Below are positions 1 through 8,317 of a DNA stretch of 22,356 bases, piece after piece. Source of the stretch: Candidatus Delongbacteria bacterium (lineage in GTDB: Bacteria > UBA4055); the NCBI GenBank assembly GCA_003477045.1, contig DMTS01000201.1, forward strand, positions 973 through 23,328, given 5' to 3'. A model generated the notes under the pieces. The model had not been told where the DNA came from. It did no database searches and saw only the letters and a list, made by a program, of their open reading frames with translations. A program made the translations under genes and the position numbers. Each line of letters opens with the position of its first letter. Positions within the stretch are counted from its first letter, which is position 1.

Positions 1-1323
1 AAGACCGTTACGCTTAAGACCGTAGGATTATTCTGCCTGATGGTAAAAGCGGGAATGCACATACCGGCGCAGAGCAATTCCAACATAGGCGTATTTTCGG
101 AGATATTCACCGATATCGGCGACGGGCAGTCGATCGAGAACGACCTTTCAACTTTCAGCTCGCATGTTACAAAAATTTCAAGAGTACTCAGGTCGAAAAA
201 CAAAGATTCGCTGGTGCTTTTTGATGAGATCGGAGCCTCGACGGATCCGGCTGAAGGTTCAAGCCTTTCTATGGCTGTTCTGACTGAACTGACAAAAAGA
301 AAGTTCATAACGCTTGCGACTACGCACCAGGGGATATTAAAATCATTCGCGTATAAGACCGAGGGTGTTGAGAACGGATCAATGGAATTCGACAAAAAGA
401 ACATCACGCCGACATATAAATTCAGGTCGGGAATACCGGGTTCCAGCTACGCCTTCGAGATATCAAAAAGGCACGGACTTCCGCAGTATTTAATTGACAA
501 TGCGAAAAAATTCCTTTCGAACGAGAAGGAAGATCTCGAGGGTCTGATCTCGGAACTTGATGAAAAGATCACGAATTACAATAACCTTCTCAGGCAGTCA
601 AAAAGCGTGAATCAGCAGCTCACCGAACTGAAGGAGTTGTACAATAAGAAGTATGAAGAAATATCGAAGAACGAGAAAAAGATCCTGAAGGAAGCTGCAA
701 AGAAGGCTCAGGTAATTATAGACAATTCGAATAAAGCTATCGAGAATGCCGTAGCCGAGATCAAATCATCAAATGCCGATAAAAAAGTCGTCAAAGATAT
801 CAAAAGCGATATTGAGACAGAGAAGAAAAAGATCGAGGTACTGACGAGAGAGTCGGAAGTGAAGAAAGAAACATTCAAAGGCGAGATAAAGCCGGGAATG
901 GAAGTAAAGATCAGCGGATTTTCAACTTCAGGGATCGTGGAAAGCATTTCAGGCAAGAACGCAGAGGTAACTATCGGCAGCATGAAGCTTAAAGTTAAAC
1001 TCTCCGATATTTTAGATGTAATTGAACGGCATGATGAAGTTAATGTCAATATAAAATTCAGCCCTTCCGAAGATAATGCCGTTTCATTAAGGCTCGATCT
1101 GAGAGGCAAGAGGGGAGAGGAAGCTGTCATGCTTGTTGAAAAGCATATCGAAAATATGATGCTTAATAATATGAATTACTGCGAGATCGTTCACGGCAAA
1201 GGTCAGGGGATCTTGTCAAAGCTGATCAATGATTATCTTGAAAAATGTCCGTACATCAAAAGAAAGAAATTCGGCGAGTACGGTGAGGGCGATTACGGGG
1301 TGACGGTAATCGAATTGAAATAA
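1..1323 (+). CDS. mutS2: MutS2 / RqcU ATPase (5'-truncated by window edge)
   Basis: The reading frame is open from base 1, and the first visible residues (KTVTLKTVG) are the end of a MutS-type Walker A loop, so the gene starts outside the window; the ATG at 40 is internal. About 440 residues are visible. The Walker B/signature region (VLFDEIGASTDPAEGSSL, bases about 205-260) is followed by a switch segment with TTHQG. Next comes a long charged coiled coil (about bases 540-880), a KOW-like beta segment, and a C-terminal Smr domain with LDLRG and HGKGQG (about 1090-1320). MutS2 proteins lack mismatch recognition; in Firmicutes they act on collided ribosomes, and elsewhere they suppress recombination. 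The Smr domain can be a nuclease or ribosome-splitting module. The gene ends 44 bases before ssrA, another ribosome-rescue gene, which has its own promoter. Confidence 0.95.
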   Translation, partial: KTVTLKTVGLFCLMVKAGMHIPAQSNSNIGVFSEIFTDIGDGQSIENDLSTFSSHVTKISRVLRSKNKDSLVLFDEIGASTDPAEGSSLSMAVLTELTKRKFITLATTHQGILKSFAYKTEGVENGSMEFDKKNITPTYKFRSGIPGSSYAFEISKRHGLPQYLIDNAKKFLSNEKEDLEGLISELDEKITNYNNLLRQSKSVNQQLTELKELYNKKYEEISKNEKKILKEAAKKAQVIIDNSNKAIENAVAEIKSSNADKKVVKDIKSDIETEKKKIEVLTRESEVKKETFKGEIKPGMEVKISGFSTSGIVESISGKNAEVTIGSMKLKVKLSDILDVIERHDEVNVNIKFSPSEDNAVSLRLDLRGKRGEEAVMLVEKHIENMMLNNMNYCEIVHGKGQGILSKLINDYLEKCPYIKRKKFGEYGEGDYGVTVIELK

Positions 1324-1326
1324 CTA

Positions 1327-1355
1327 TTGGAAAAGTCTTAAAAATTGATTATATT
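1327..1355 (+). promoter_or_regulatory. ssrA promoter
   Basis: -35 TTGGAA (1327-1332), 17-base spacer, -10 TATATT (1350-1355). The -35 starts 4 bases after the mutS2 stop, and the mature tmRNA 5' end is 12 bases after the -10. It fits the pattern seen at several other genes in this window. Confidence 0.65.
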
Positions 1356-1366
1356 ACAATTTCCAC

Positions 1367-1723
1367 GGGGGTGCTTGTGGATTCGACGGGATTGATCGTT
1401 GGATTGGATTGCATGCAGATAACCACGGGTGAATCTTTAAAAGTCTCGTGAAAAAAACAAATGCAAATAATAATTACGCATTAGCAGCTTAAGACTAAGC
1501 CGCTCGTTCACCGCCGGAGTCCCTACTTCTCTTGCGCTTGAACGTCATTCTGAGTAGGTTTGCTCAAAATCTTGCCTGAGGGTTTAGAGCGCGATAAATC
1601 GGGATCGCAGGGCTGATACCGGGTCTGTCCGGAGTCGGAACTGTTAAATCTAAAGACAGACTAAGCATGTAGCGGTCCTTTCAGACGCTTTTTCGGACAG
1701 GGGTTCAACTCCCCTCATCTCCA
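1367..1723 (+). ncRNA. ssrA: tmRNA (transfer-messenger RNA)
   Basis: This RNA rescues stalled ribosomes by acting as alanyl-tRNA and then as a short mRNA. The 5' end GGGGGTG (1367-1373) pairs with CATCTCC (1716-1722), including the conserved G3-U wobble that marks alanine charging. The hallmark GGATTCGACGGGAT lies near the 5' end, and the T-arm GGGGTTCAACTCCCC sits near the 3' end. The tag frame is at 1463-1492. The bases after the discriminator A (1723) are CAA, so the CCA end is not encoded and must be added by nucleotidyltransferase. It is a one-piece, unpermuted tmRNA of about 357 bases before CCA addition. Ends are placed from pairing and could be off by a base. Confidence 0.96.
1463..1492 (+). 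other. tmRNA proteolysis tag reading frame
   Basis: The resume codon GCA at 1463 opens a nine-codon frame reading ANNNYALAA, then TAA (1490-1492). The YALAA end is the usual degron read by ClpXP-type proteases. With the charged alanine the full tag would be A-ANNNYALAA. Confidence 0.9.
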
Positions 1724-1730
1724 CAAAAAT

Positions 1731-1760
1731 AAACAGCCTGAAAAATCAGGCTGTTTTTTA
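1731..1760. terminator. Bidirectional terminator, ssrA / PBP operon
   Basis: AAACAGCCTG (1731-1740) and CAGGCTGTTT (1747-1756) form a 10-bp stem with a 6-base loop. A T run follows on the + strand and A residues precede it, so it can serve ssrA (+) and the penicillin-binding protein gene, whose stop is at 1766 (-). Confidence 0.88.
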
Positions 1761-1765
1761 TTTAT

Positions 1766-3988
1766 CTAGTATCTGCCGTCTTTTTTCTTGAAGTTTATGC
1801 TTCGTGCGGAATGTATTTCACACTTACCCGCAGGCGCATAATTACGGTTGTATTTTTCCATATAGGTTTTTGGGCAGTACGGCCCTGAAGGTTTCATACT
1901 TTCGGTACAGGTTTCAATTTCAATAATGCCTTCTGGAACAACAAAAGGTTCATCTTTCCAGCGTAGTTTTTTATAAACATCAGTAATAAAGTCACCCCAT
2001 ATAGGAAGCGCGGTATTCGACCCTGAAGCTCCCTCACCAAGCTTGAATGCCGGATCTTCGAGGCCTACCCAGACGACTATGGCTATATTGGGTGTAAATC
2101 CGCAGAACCATGTGTCGGTAAAATCATTGGTCGTACCTGTTTTGCCTGCGACTGAATATCTAAAGTCATTATGCCATCTGAGCCTTTTAGCGGTTCCGTT
2201 GTCAACAACATCCTCCATCATGTTAGTGATCAGATATGAAGTTTCTTCTGAAATAGCCACAGACCTTTCCGGTAAAGCCTGAAATACAACATTTTTGCTT
2301 TTATCCTCTACTTTAATGATGCTGTAAGGCTTGATGTAAGTGCCACGGTTCGCAATAGTTGAATAGGCTGTAATAATATCTATCGGCCTTATCGCGCCTG
2401 CTCCGAGAGCTATTGAATTATAGGGCTCGACGAACCTTGTGTTTATACCAAGCTTTTTTGCGTACGAGATCACTTCTTTCGGCGATATCAGCTCCATAAC
2501 CAGGCGGACAGAGATCAGGTTAAGCGAGTTTCTGAGTGCTTCTCTGAGAGAAACATATCCGCCCATATTATCTATGTCATAATTTCCGGGCTGCCATCTT
2601 GAACCGTTCGGCATAGTAACTGTTACAGGCTGGTTAATAAGAGTAGTTGCCGGCGACTGTCCGTTATCCAGTGCCGTCAGATACACTATCGGTTTAAATA
2701 TTGATCCCGGCTGTCTCCATGCCTGAAGTGCGTTATTGAATTTGAATCTCTTAAAATCAGTACCTCCCACCATTGCAAGTATCCGGCCGGTTCTGGGTTC
2801 GACCGCTATTAGAGCCACCTGAGGTTCAAGTTTTTCGTGAGCGAGAGAATCTATCATCAGAGTGTCTTTCATTTTAAATTTCCAACGTGACGAATCGTAA
2901 TTGTTTCTCACATATTGTCTAAGACCCTTTCTTTTATTTCTGATATAGCGCTTCTTAACCTCTTTATTAAGTTCTGGAAGATGCTTCTGAACGATAGTAT
3001 CGGCTATAGTCTGTATTTTTGAGTCCAGCGTAGTAAAAACAGTAAGGCCGTCCTTCAGATAGTCAAGATCCCACTCATTTCTTTTGTCTCTGAGCTGCTG
3101 TCTGATATGCTCTGTATAATAAGGAGCTGATCCGTCATAAGAATTCTTCTGCTCATTCAGAACCAGCGGAAGTTGTTTAAGAGAATCGAACTGATCTTTG
3201 TTAATAAAATCCATTACCACCATATTGTAAAGTACCTGATTTCTTCTTTCCAAAGCCCGTTCAGGTTTTTTGAAAGGGTTGTAGTGTGCGGGAGCCTTTA
3301 ACTGTGCGATAAGAAGAGCAGATTCTTCTACTTTAAGATCCGAAGCGCTTTTTCCGAACATCATTTTTGCGCTTGACTGAATACCGTATGTTCCTTCTCC
3401 GAAAAGGCACTGCATCAGGTACATTTCGAGGATCTCTTTCTTGGAATACATTCTTTCAAGCTGAATTGAAGTCAGAAGTTCTTTTATCTTCCTTTCAAGG
3501 CTTTTCTTGAAACCTATCTCATTATAAAGGTTTCTGGCAAGCTGCTGCGTAATAGTTGAAGCCCCGTGAGCGTTTCTGCCGGTAAGAATTCTGGGCAAAG
3601 CCATTATCGCAGCCTGTGTAGTTCGTTTTGAATTAAACCCCCAGTGCTTAAAGAAATCCCTGTCCTCTGTTGCGATCAGCGCCTGAGTGACATGTTCGGG
3701 CATATCGTTAAGATCAACAGGGCTTCTGTTCTCAGAATAAAATTCTTTTATCAAGACACCGTCTGATGAATACGCTTTTGTTATCAGATTGGGTTCGTAC
3801 TTTTCCAGTTTCTCAAATCTGGGCAGTTCGTCTATAAGAGAATTTATGTAAAGATACACTAAAATAACAAAAAGACCCGAGAGCAGGATTACCCCTACAG
3901 TCAGATATGCAGTCATCATCAATAAACTCTTTTTTGATCTGCCGGAATTTTTTCCTGAATTACTCTGCTGATTCTTACTTTTTTTCAT
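1766..3988 (-). CDS. Class A penicillin-binding protein (PBP1A type)
   Basis: Bifunctional peptidoglycan synthase of 740 residues. A cytoplasmic basic N-terminus is followed by one membrane anchor (about 24-48). The GT51 glycosyltransferase domain has ATEDRDFFKHWG with catalytic Glu108, the GASTITQQL motif (142-150) and Glu185 in YSKKEILEMYL. The transpeptidase domain has the serine tetrad S429-I-F-K432, SLN at 488-490 and KTGTT at 616-620. All catalytic motifs are intact. The C-terminal tail carries three cysteines (694, 705, 723), which could form a disulfide or metal site in the periplasm. It is the last gene of the envelope operon: its start overlaps the end of lpxH by 14 bases, and a terminator lies just behind its stop. 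The family is clear; whether it best matches E. coli PBP1a or PBP1c cannot be settled by eye, though length and the SxxK context favour PBP1A. Confidence 0.95.
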   Translation of the reverse strand: MKKSKNQQSNSGKNSGRSKKSLLMMTAYLTVGVILLSGLFVILVYLYINSLIDELPRFEKLEKYEPNLITKAYSSDGVLIKEFYSENRSPVDLNDMPEHVTQALIATEDRDFFKHWGFNSKRTTQAAIMALPRILTGRNAHGASTITQQLARNLYNEIGFKKSLERKIKELLTSIQLERMYSKKEILEMYLMQCLFGEGTYGIQSSAKMMFGKSASDLKVEESALLIAQLKAPAHYNPFKKPERALERRNQVLYNMVVMDFINKDQFDSLKQLPLVLNEQKNSYDGSAPYYTEHIRQQLRDKRNEWDLDYLKDGLTVFTTLDSKIQTIADTIVQKHLPELNKEVKKRYIRNKRKGLRQYVRNNYDSSRWKFKMKDTLMIDSLAHEKLEPQVALIAVEPRTGRILAMVGGTDFKRFKFNNALQAWRQPGSIFKPIVYLTALDNGQSPATTLINQPVTVTMPNGSRWQPGNYDIDNMGGYVSLREALRNSLNLISVRLVMELISPKEVISYAKKLGINTRFVEPYNSIALGAGAIRPIDIITAYSTIANRGTYIKPYSIIKVEDKSKNVVFQALPERSVAISEETSYLITNMMEDVVDNGTAKRLRWHNDFRYSVAGKTGTTNDFTDTWFCGFTPNIAIVVWVGLEDPAFKLGEGASGSNTALPIWGDFITDVYKKLRWKDEPFVVPEGIIEIETCTESMKPSGPYCPKTYMEKYNRNYAPAGKCEIHSARSINFKKKDGRY

Positions 3989-4718
3989 TGAATCTCTCTA
4001 ATGTTAAATTGACGCCGTCAAACAAGCCGTAGCTGAAATATTCTATCCAGTCTCCGGTGTTAAGGTATGTTCCGTTATCAGTTTCTGTTATTTCTGGAAG
4101 ATGAAGGTGCCCGAGTATCGCAAAATCGTAACCCTCTTTCAGCTTTGAAGAAGCGTATTCAAAATATTCTTCTCTCCATTTTACCCTGTCGATATTGCGG
4201 TATTTTCTGCTGCTTTTTGAAGTGAAATTAGCTATGCAGATACCAAGATCGGGCGGAATTAAAGTTCTGAACAGGAAATTACATATTTTCGAGCGGAGTA
4301 TCATCTTTAAAAATCTGTAGCCGCCGTCGGATCTTGCCAGTCCGTCTCCGTGAGCAGAGAAGAATTTCTTTCCCCCCGACTCAAATACATATTCGTTCTC
4401 GATGCAGTTTATTCCTATTTCGGATCTCAGATAATCACCGAGATAGAAATCATGGTTGCCTGCAAGGTATGAAACCTTTACGTTTTTATTTATAAGGCTT
4501 TTAAGCCTGAAAAATATGTCAAAATGGTATGCAGGTATCACATGCACCCACTCATACCAGAAATCGAAGATGTCACCCAGAAGCACTATTTCTTTTGCGT
4601 CATCGGGGATAGAATCGAGGAATTTTAAAAGCGTTTCTTTTGCCGAGACGGTTCCGGCTTTTTTATCGAGCTTGAGATGCAGGTCAGATAAAAAATATAT
4701 TTTTTCTCTTTTGATCAA
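3975..4718 (-). CDS. lpxH: UDP-2,3-diacylglucosamine hydrolase (LpxH-like metallophosphoesterase)
   Basis: 247 residues. The calcineurin-like metal motifs are all present in order: SDLHL (Asp12, His14), GDIFDFW (Asp49), GNHD (87-90), HGDG (His123) and GHLH (His204, His206). The GDIFDFW and GNHDFYLGDYL spacing and the length fit LpxH, which removes UMP from UDP-2,3-diacylglucosamine to give lipid X in lipid A synthesis on the inner face of the inner membrane. Its ATG overlaps the cinA stop (4 bases), and its end overlaps the PBP start (14 bases), so translation is probably coupled. GHLH replaces the GHTH of many LpxH proteins, so a related phosphoesterase of unknown substrate is possible, but the envelope context supports LpxH. 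Confidence 0.85.
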   Translation of the reverse strand: MIKREKIYFLSDLHLKLDKKAGTVSAKETLLKFLDSIPDDAKEIVLLGDIFDFWYEWVHVIPAYHFDIFFRLKSLINKNVKVSYLAGNHDFYLGDYLRSEIGINCIENEYVFESGGKKFFSAHGDGLARSDGGYRFLKMILRSKICNFLFRTLIPPDLGICIANFTSKSSRKYRNIDRVKWREEYFEYASSKLKEGYDFAILGHLHLPEITETDNGTYLNTGDWIEYFSYGLFDGVNLTLERFNEKK

Positions 4719-5983
4719 GGCATTTCCTTTTTTAAATATTTGATCATCTCGATCATCAGTTTATTAGATGCTTTTTCTTTTATGCTTATCCTATCTCCGG
4801 TAAAAAAGAATTTACGGAGATGTTTCTTTTTTTCTTCCCTTAAACTAAAACCGGCAAAAACAGTTCCTACAGGTTTTGACACCGATCCTCCGTCGGGCCC
4901 TGCAATACCCGAGACCGCGCAGACAATATCCGCTTTTGTTTCAGCCATAAGCCCGTCAAGCATTTCAGATACGGTTTCTTCCGACACAGCGCCGTTAAGG
5001 CTTAAAGTCTGCGGATTTACATTCAGGATAGAAAATTTACTGTCGTTCGAATATGTGACAAATCCTTCGGAAAAGACTTCACTCGAACCCGGTATGTTCG
5101 TAATATTGTTCATGAACAGGCCGCCGGTGCAGCTTTCTGCCGCGCTCAATCTGAAATGCAGCTTTTTAAGTAGAGAAACGAGTTCGTGCTGAGGACTTTT
5201 CATATCATATGTAAATATCTTATCATTTACGAGTGATCCAATTATAATTAAAGCGGAATCAACCTTTTTATTTCTTTCTAGGGCTTTACCGAAGTTCTTG
5301 ACCCTTACAGTCACTCCGAAGCCCTGCGGAAGGAATGCGATCGCGCAGTCAAAAGGGAATTCTGGATGTTTTGACAGGATCGAGTAAAGAGAGCTTTCTG
5401 AAATGTCGGTAGTGTTTATATCCCTGTAATAAAGGTTATCGCTGAAGTTCTCTTTAATATAAGGCACGATCTCTTCTTTCATCAGACTGCGCATTTCATT
5501 GGGAACACCGGGCATTACGAAAATATGTTTTGCGTCAATAATAAAATGCATTCCCGGAGCAGTGCCTGCTGAATTTTGAAGCGGTAAAACATTCTCCGAA
5601 TCGGGAAATAACGCCTGTTCCCTGTTGATCTCGTCGGGAACCATATTCCTTTTCGCGAATATAGCTGTTATATGATCCCAGACTTCCGGTCTGAATTTTA
5701 ATTTTAATCCGAAATGACGGCAGAGAACATTTTTAGTTAAGTCATCATTCGTCGGACCCAACCCTCCGGTAATAAAGATTATATCTGTCTGCTTCATGCT
5801 GTTATCAAGTTCAGTGATGATCTCGCTTTCGTCATCCGCGATCGCGATTATCTTTTTTGTCAAAATGCCCAGTTCATAGAGAGTCGAGGCTATATATGAT
5901 GAGTTCGTATTGATTGTGTGGCCGGAGAGTATTTCATCCCCGATGTTGATTATATGTGAAGTATTTATCTTGGTATTATTCAT
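4715..5983 (-). CDS. cinA: CinA-family protein: molybdopterin-binding-like domain plus NMN deamidase domain
   Basis: 422 residues in the full two-domain form. The N-terminal MoaB/MogA-like domain (about 8-175) has IGDEILSG (14-21) and ITGGLGPTNDD (71-81). A linker domain follows, then the PncC-type C-terminal domain (about 265-420) with AAESCTGG (281-288) and SGIAGPDGG (358-366). The C-terminal domain hydrolyses nicotinamide mononucleotide to nicotinate mononucleotide, recycling pyridine nucleotide (for example from DNA ligase). The N-terminal domain has ADP-ribose pyrophosphatase activity in characterised members. The stop codon overlaps the lpxH start in an ATGA arrangement, and only 9 bases separate it from the amidase gene. 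Presence in an envelope operon looks like shared transcription rather than shared pathway. Confidence 0.93.
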   Translation of the reverse strand: MNNTKINTSHIINIGDEILSGHTINTNSSYIASTLYELGILTKKIIAIADDESEIITELDNSMKQTDIIFITGGLGPTNDDLTKNVLCRHFGLKLKFRPEVWDHITAIFAKRNMVPDEINREQALFPDSENVLPLQNSAGTAPGMHFIIDAKHIFVMPGVPNEMRSLMKEEIVPYIKENFSDNLYYRDINTTDISESSLYSILSKHPEFPFDCAIAFLPQGFGVTVRVKNFGKALERNKKVDSALIIIGSLVNDKIFTYDMKSPQHELVSLLKKLHFRLSAAESCTGGLFMNNITNIPGSSEVFSEGFVTYSNDSKFSILNVNPQTLSLNGAVSEETVSEMLDGLMAETKADIVCAVSGIAGPDGGSVSKPVGTVFAGFSLREEKKKHLRKFFFTGDRISIKEKASNKLMIEMIKYLKKEMP

Positions 5984-5992
5984 AGCTCGATC

Positions 5993-7960
5993 CTAAAATG
6001 ATGATTTTCTGTATAGTTCGATCCCTTTCAGCACACCTTTATAAAATTCAGCCTGTCCTTTTTCCGACAGCAGGTATTTCAGGTTATTATTATTGATAAT
6101 AAATCCTGCTTCGATCAGAGCATGCGTAATTGTCATTCCGGAAAAAATAACAAGATTTTTCGGCTTGATCTTCCTCTTGACATTAAAAGGTTTTCCCGAT
6201 GCGGCAGGAATTGAAACAGATAGAGCCTCTGAAAGTTTTTTGTGCATTTTCAGAGCTTTTTCTCTCAGTTTTTTCCACTCTCTCAGGTTTCCATGCTGAA
6301 AATTTATAAACTCGGGCATTTTACCCAAGGATTCTCTTACGATCATTTCAGCGCCGATGTACCTGTCGGACTGCCAGAACTTTTTATTTTTCGGTGAAGC
6401 TGAGTTGAGGTGTATCGAAAGGAACATGTCCGCATTTCTGCTCTGTGCAATTCTGTTTCTTTCGTGCAGGCTAGGATAATAATCACCGTCCCTGGTCAGA
6501 AACACTCTGTAGCCGTTGTCCTCGAGATATTTTTTCAGACCTTTTGAAAGAAGAAGGTTCATTTCTTTTTCGGTATAACGGGTCCCGTCGTTCTTTTTTA
6601 AAATGCTCAAGGCTCCGGGGTCGTCTCCGCCGTGGCCGGGATCAAGCACTACAGTGTAACGGTCCTCGTTAAAATCAAAATCAGACAGCGGAGCCGATAT
6701 CTGTTCCGGCAGGTGTATATTTATTTTGAGAGAGTATTTCTCTGTTATAAGATCGGTTTTCTCAAATTCCTCTCCGGAAGATCTTTCTATAGTTATGTCA
6801 TAGTTGTCGGTCAGATTGATTTTGAAAACAAGGGTATCCGATGCCGAACTCCACTGAACGGATTCAATTCCGGAGCCTTTGGGAGATCTTGAAAAATTCT
6901 CCGGCGACATAATGCTTTTCCCGGGAATTCTTATGGTAAGCGTCTTTCCGTCGAATAATGGCGGATTCTCATAAGAAATCGAGTCCTTTGAGCTCAGATA
7001 AACGCTAGTGATATTTTTGTCGGCATAAAGTTTGATCTTGGATATGTATGACTGCTTCCCTTCTGCAGGTTTTGTGTCCAGTATGACCGTTTCGCTCTCG
7101 AGAGAATTCAGCGATCTGAGGATCCTGTCATTTAAGGTGACATTGTCATAAGACCTCTGCGCAAGCTCTCTGTAGCCGTCCGCTATCTTCGGCTTCATTA
7201 CCGACAGCATTTCCTCATTGGAATTGTCAACAATCCCATCAAGAAGCCTTTTGATCTTGCGCGTATATTTGAAATCATAATCATTCAGTATCAGAAAAAT
7301 AGCATTATCAAGAGCGGAATCAGGTTTATCTATTTTTATCAGTGAAGCTGATAGTATGAAATATAAATTCAGCCTCTGTTCGTGCGAAACGCCGGCGTTC
7401 TGAAGAAGCGGAGTTATCCTGTCGGTTATGTTTTCATAATTACCCGAGCGGTAATCGTATTCAACCTGAATATAATCATATTTAAGTCTGTTTTTGCTGT
7501 CCAGACCTGTGGAATCAGCAACAAAACTGAAATAAGATGCGGCGGAATGAGGCTTATTCTGCCGCAATAGCGAAGTGATATAAATGTAATACAGATCGAA
7601 TCCTATATTTTCATTTACATAATCGAAAAGGTTCTGCTGATTTTTCATCACAGATCTTACGGATTTTTCCGCTGCCTGATAATTTTCGGTTTTGAAATAG
7701 AGAAGCGCCAGAAGTTTTCTGTATTCGACATTATCCGGTTCTTTGTTTAACAGAGCTATAAGCTGTTTTTCGGCTTCAGTATATACTTTTCCTTCAATAA
7801 GCAGTCTAATTTCGTTTGCGCTGCATAAATATTTTACAGGCGCGGTATTTTTTTCAGGTTCCGCCGCCGGCGAGTATCCGGAAGGGGTACATGATAGAAT
7901 AAATAGTATGGCTGAAATTAATACAGCTGTCATTAAAATAAATAGGACTGCTTTTTTCAA
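5993..7960 (-). CDS. Lipoprotein N-acetylmuramoyl-L-alanine amidase with TPR-like region
   Basis: Cell-wall amidase of 655 residues from the preferred TTG start at 7960, which has GGGGAT about 8 bases upstream and yields a clean lipoprotein signal (MKKAVLF..., Cys24 after ILS). A GTG at 8038 gives a 681-residue version, but it would overlap the upstream gene by 64 bases and bury the signal peptide. Residues about 38-240 are helical and TPR-like, and about 300-420 are beta-rich (AMIN-like position). The C-terminal Amidase_3 domain (about 433-655) has zinc ligands His443 in DPGHGG, Glu464 in TEKEMN and His517 in SIHLNS, and the catalytic Glu617 in IEAGF. It would cleave stem peptides from MurNAc in the periplasm, probably at the outer membrane. 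Long inserts within the catalytic domain may be regulatory. It is the second gene of the envelope operon. Confidence 0.9.
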   Translation of the reverse strand: MKKAVLFILMTAVLISAILFILSCTPSGYSPAAEPEKNTAPVKYLCSANEIRLLIEGKVYTEAEKQLIALLNKEPDNVEYRKLLALLYFKTENYQAAEKSVRSVMKNQQNLFDYVNENIGFDLYYIYITSLLRQNKPHSAASYFSFVADSTGLDSKNRLKYDYIQVEYDYRSGNYENITDRITPLLQNAGVSHEQRLNLYFILSASLIKIDKPDSALDNAIFLILNDYDFKYTRKIKRLLDGIVDNSNEEMLSVMKPKIADGYRELAQRSYDNVTLNDRILRSLNSLESETVILDTKPAEGKQSYISKIKLYADKNITSVYLSSKDSISYENPPLFDGKTLTIRIPGKSIMSPENFSRSPKGSGIESVQWSSASDTLVFKINLTDNYDITIERSSGEEFEKTDLITEKYSLKINIHLPEQISAPLSDFDFNEDRYTVVLDPGHGGDDPGALSILKKNDGTRYTEKEMNLLLSKGLKKYLEDNGYRVFLTRDGDYYPSLHERNRIAQSRNADMFLSIHLNSASPKNKKFWQSDRYIGAEMIVRESLGKMPEFINFQHGNLREWKKLREKALKMHKKLSEALSVSIPAASGKPFNVKRKIKPKNLVIFSGMTITHALIEAGFIINNNNLKYLLSEKGQAEFYKGVLKGIELYRKSSF

Positions 7961-7974
7961 AAAGAATCCCCGGA

Positions 7975-8130
7975 TTATCTGATGATTATGTAATAGATCA
8001 CATAGAACCATGAAAGTATTCCATGTATTATGGCCCACAATATCGAGTTATTTACCGACCACGATATCGCGATCGCAAGCGCAGACCCGAAACTTATACC
8101 TGTTTTTATTGTTTCAACCCTGTAAGACAT
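7975..8130 (-). CDS. Small conserved-looking membrane protein (51 aa)
   Basis: First gene of the envelope operon, 51 residues from the ATG at 8130, which has GAGG a few bases upstream. A longer frame reaches 8184, but that would begin upstream of the promoter -10 (8156-8161). The sequence has a short polar N-terminus (MSYRVETIKTG), a small/hydrophobic helix (ISFGSALAIAISWSV), the polar turn NNS, and a second helix (ILWAIIHGILSWFYVIYYI). This would be a two-helix hairpin with a conserved-looking WAIIHGILSWFYVIYY motif. I recall similar tiny proteins in other Gram-negatives, but I know no function. It is 14 bases upstream of the amidase start, so co-expression is likely. Confidence 0.75.
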   Translation of the reverse strand: MSYRVETIKTGISFGSALAIAISWSVNNSILWAIIHGILSWFYVIYYIIIR

Positions 8131-8155
8131 GCTAACCTCTTTTTTTTGTTTACTG

Positions 8156-8184
8156 AATATATGTAAGAATAAGCGTAATTTCAA
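8156..8184 (-). promoter_or_regulatory. Promoter of the envelope operon
   Basis: Read on the minus strand: -35 TTGAAA (8179-8184), 17-base spacer, -10 TATATT (8156-8161). The predicted start near 8149 gives a leader of about 20 bases before the ATG at 8130. This supports the short form of the first gene. Confidence 0.7.
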
Positions 8185-8251
8185 AGGATAATATTATTTT
8201 TTTTGAATGTGTATTTTCGAATAAGCGGATAATATTTGATAAAAATATTAC

Positions 8252-8280
8252 TTGCATTTGTGTAATTAAGAAATTAAAAT
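8252..8280 (+). promoter_or_regulatory. Promoter of the aminotransferase-rlmB pair
   Basis: -35 TTGCAT (8252-8257), 17-base spacer, -10 TAAAAT (8275-8280), divergent from the envelope-operon promoter. The leader before the ATG at 8318 is about 30 bases and contains AGGATG as a possible ribosome binding site. Confidence 0.55.
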
Positions 8281-8317
8281 AACCTGACACAAAGCATAAA
8301 AAAAGCAGGATGCAAAA

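Noticed and set aside
708..1130. 140-codon minus-strand ORF inside mutS2
   Set aside because: It lies opposite a clearly recognisable MutS2 coding frame and has Ser/Leu-rich shadow composition with no recognisable motif.
1680..1730. Possible separate tRNA at the 3' end of ssrA
   Set aside because: The T-arm and acceptor strand pair with the 5' end at 1367 and belong to the tmRNA; there is no anticodon arm.
4740..5192. 150-codon plus-strand ORF opposite cinA
   Set aside because: Antisense shadow of the well-conserved CinA C-terminal domain; no ribosome binding site or domain.
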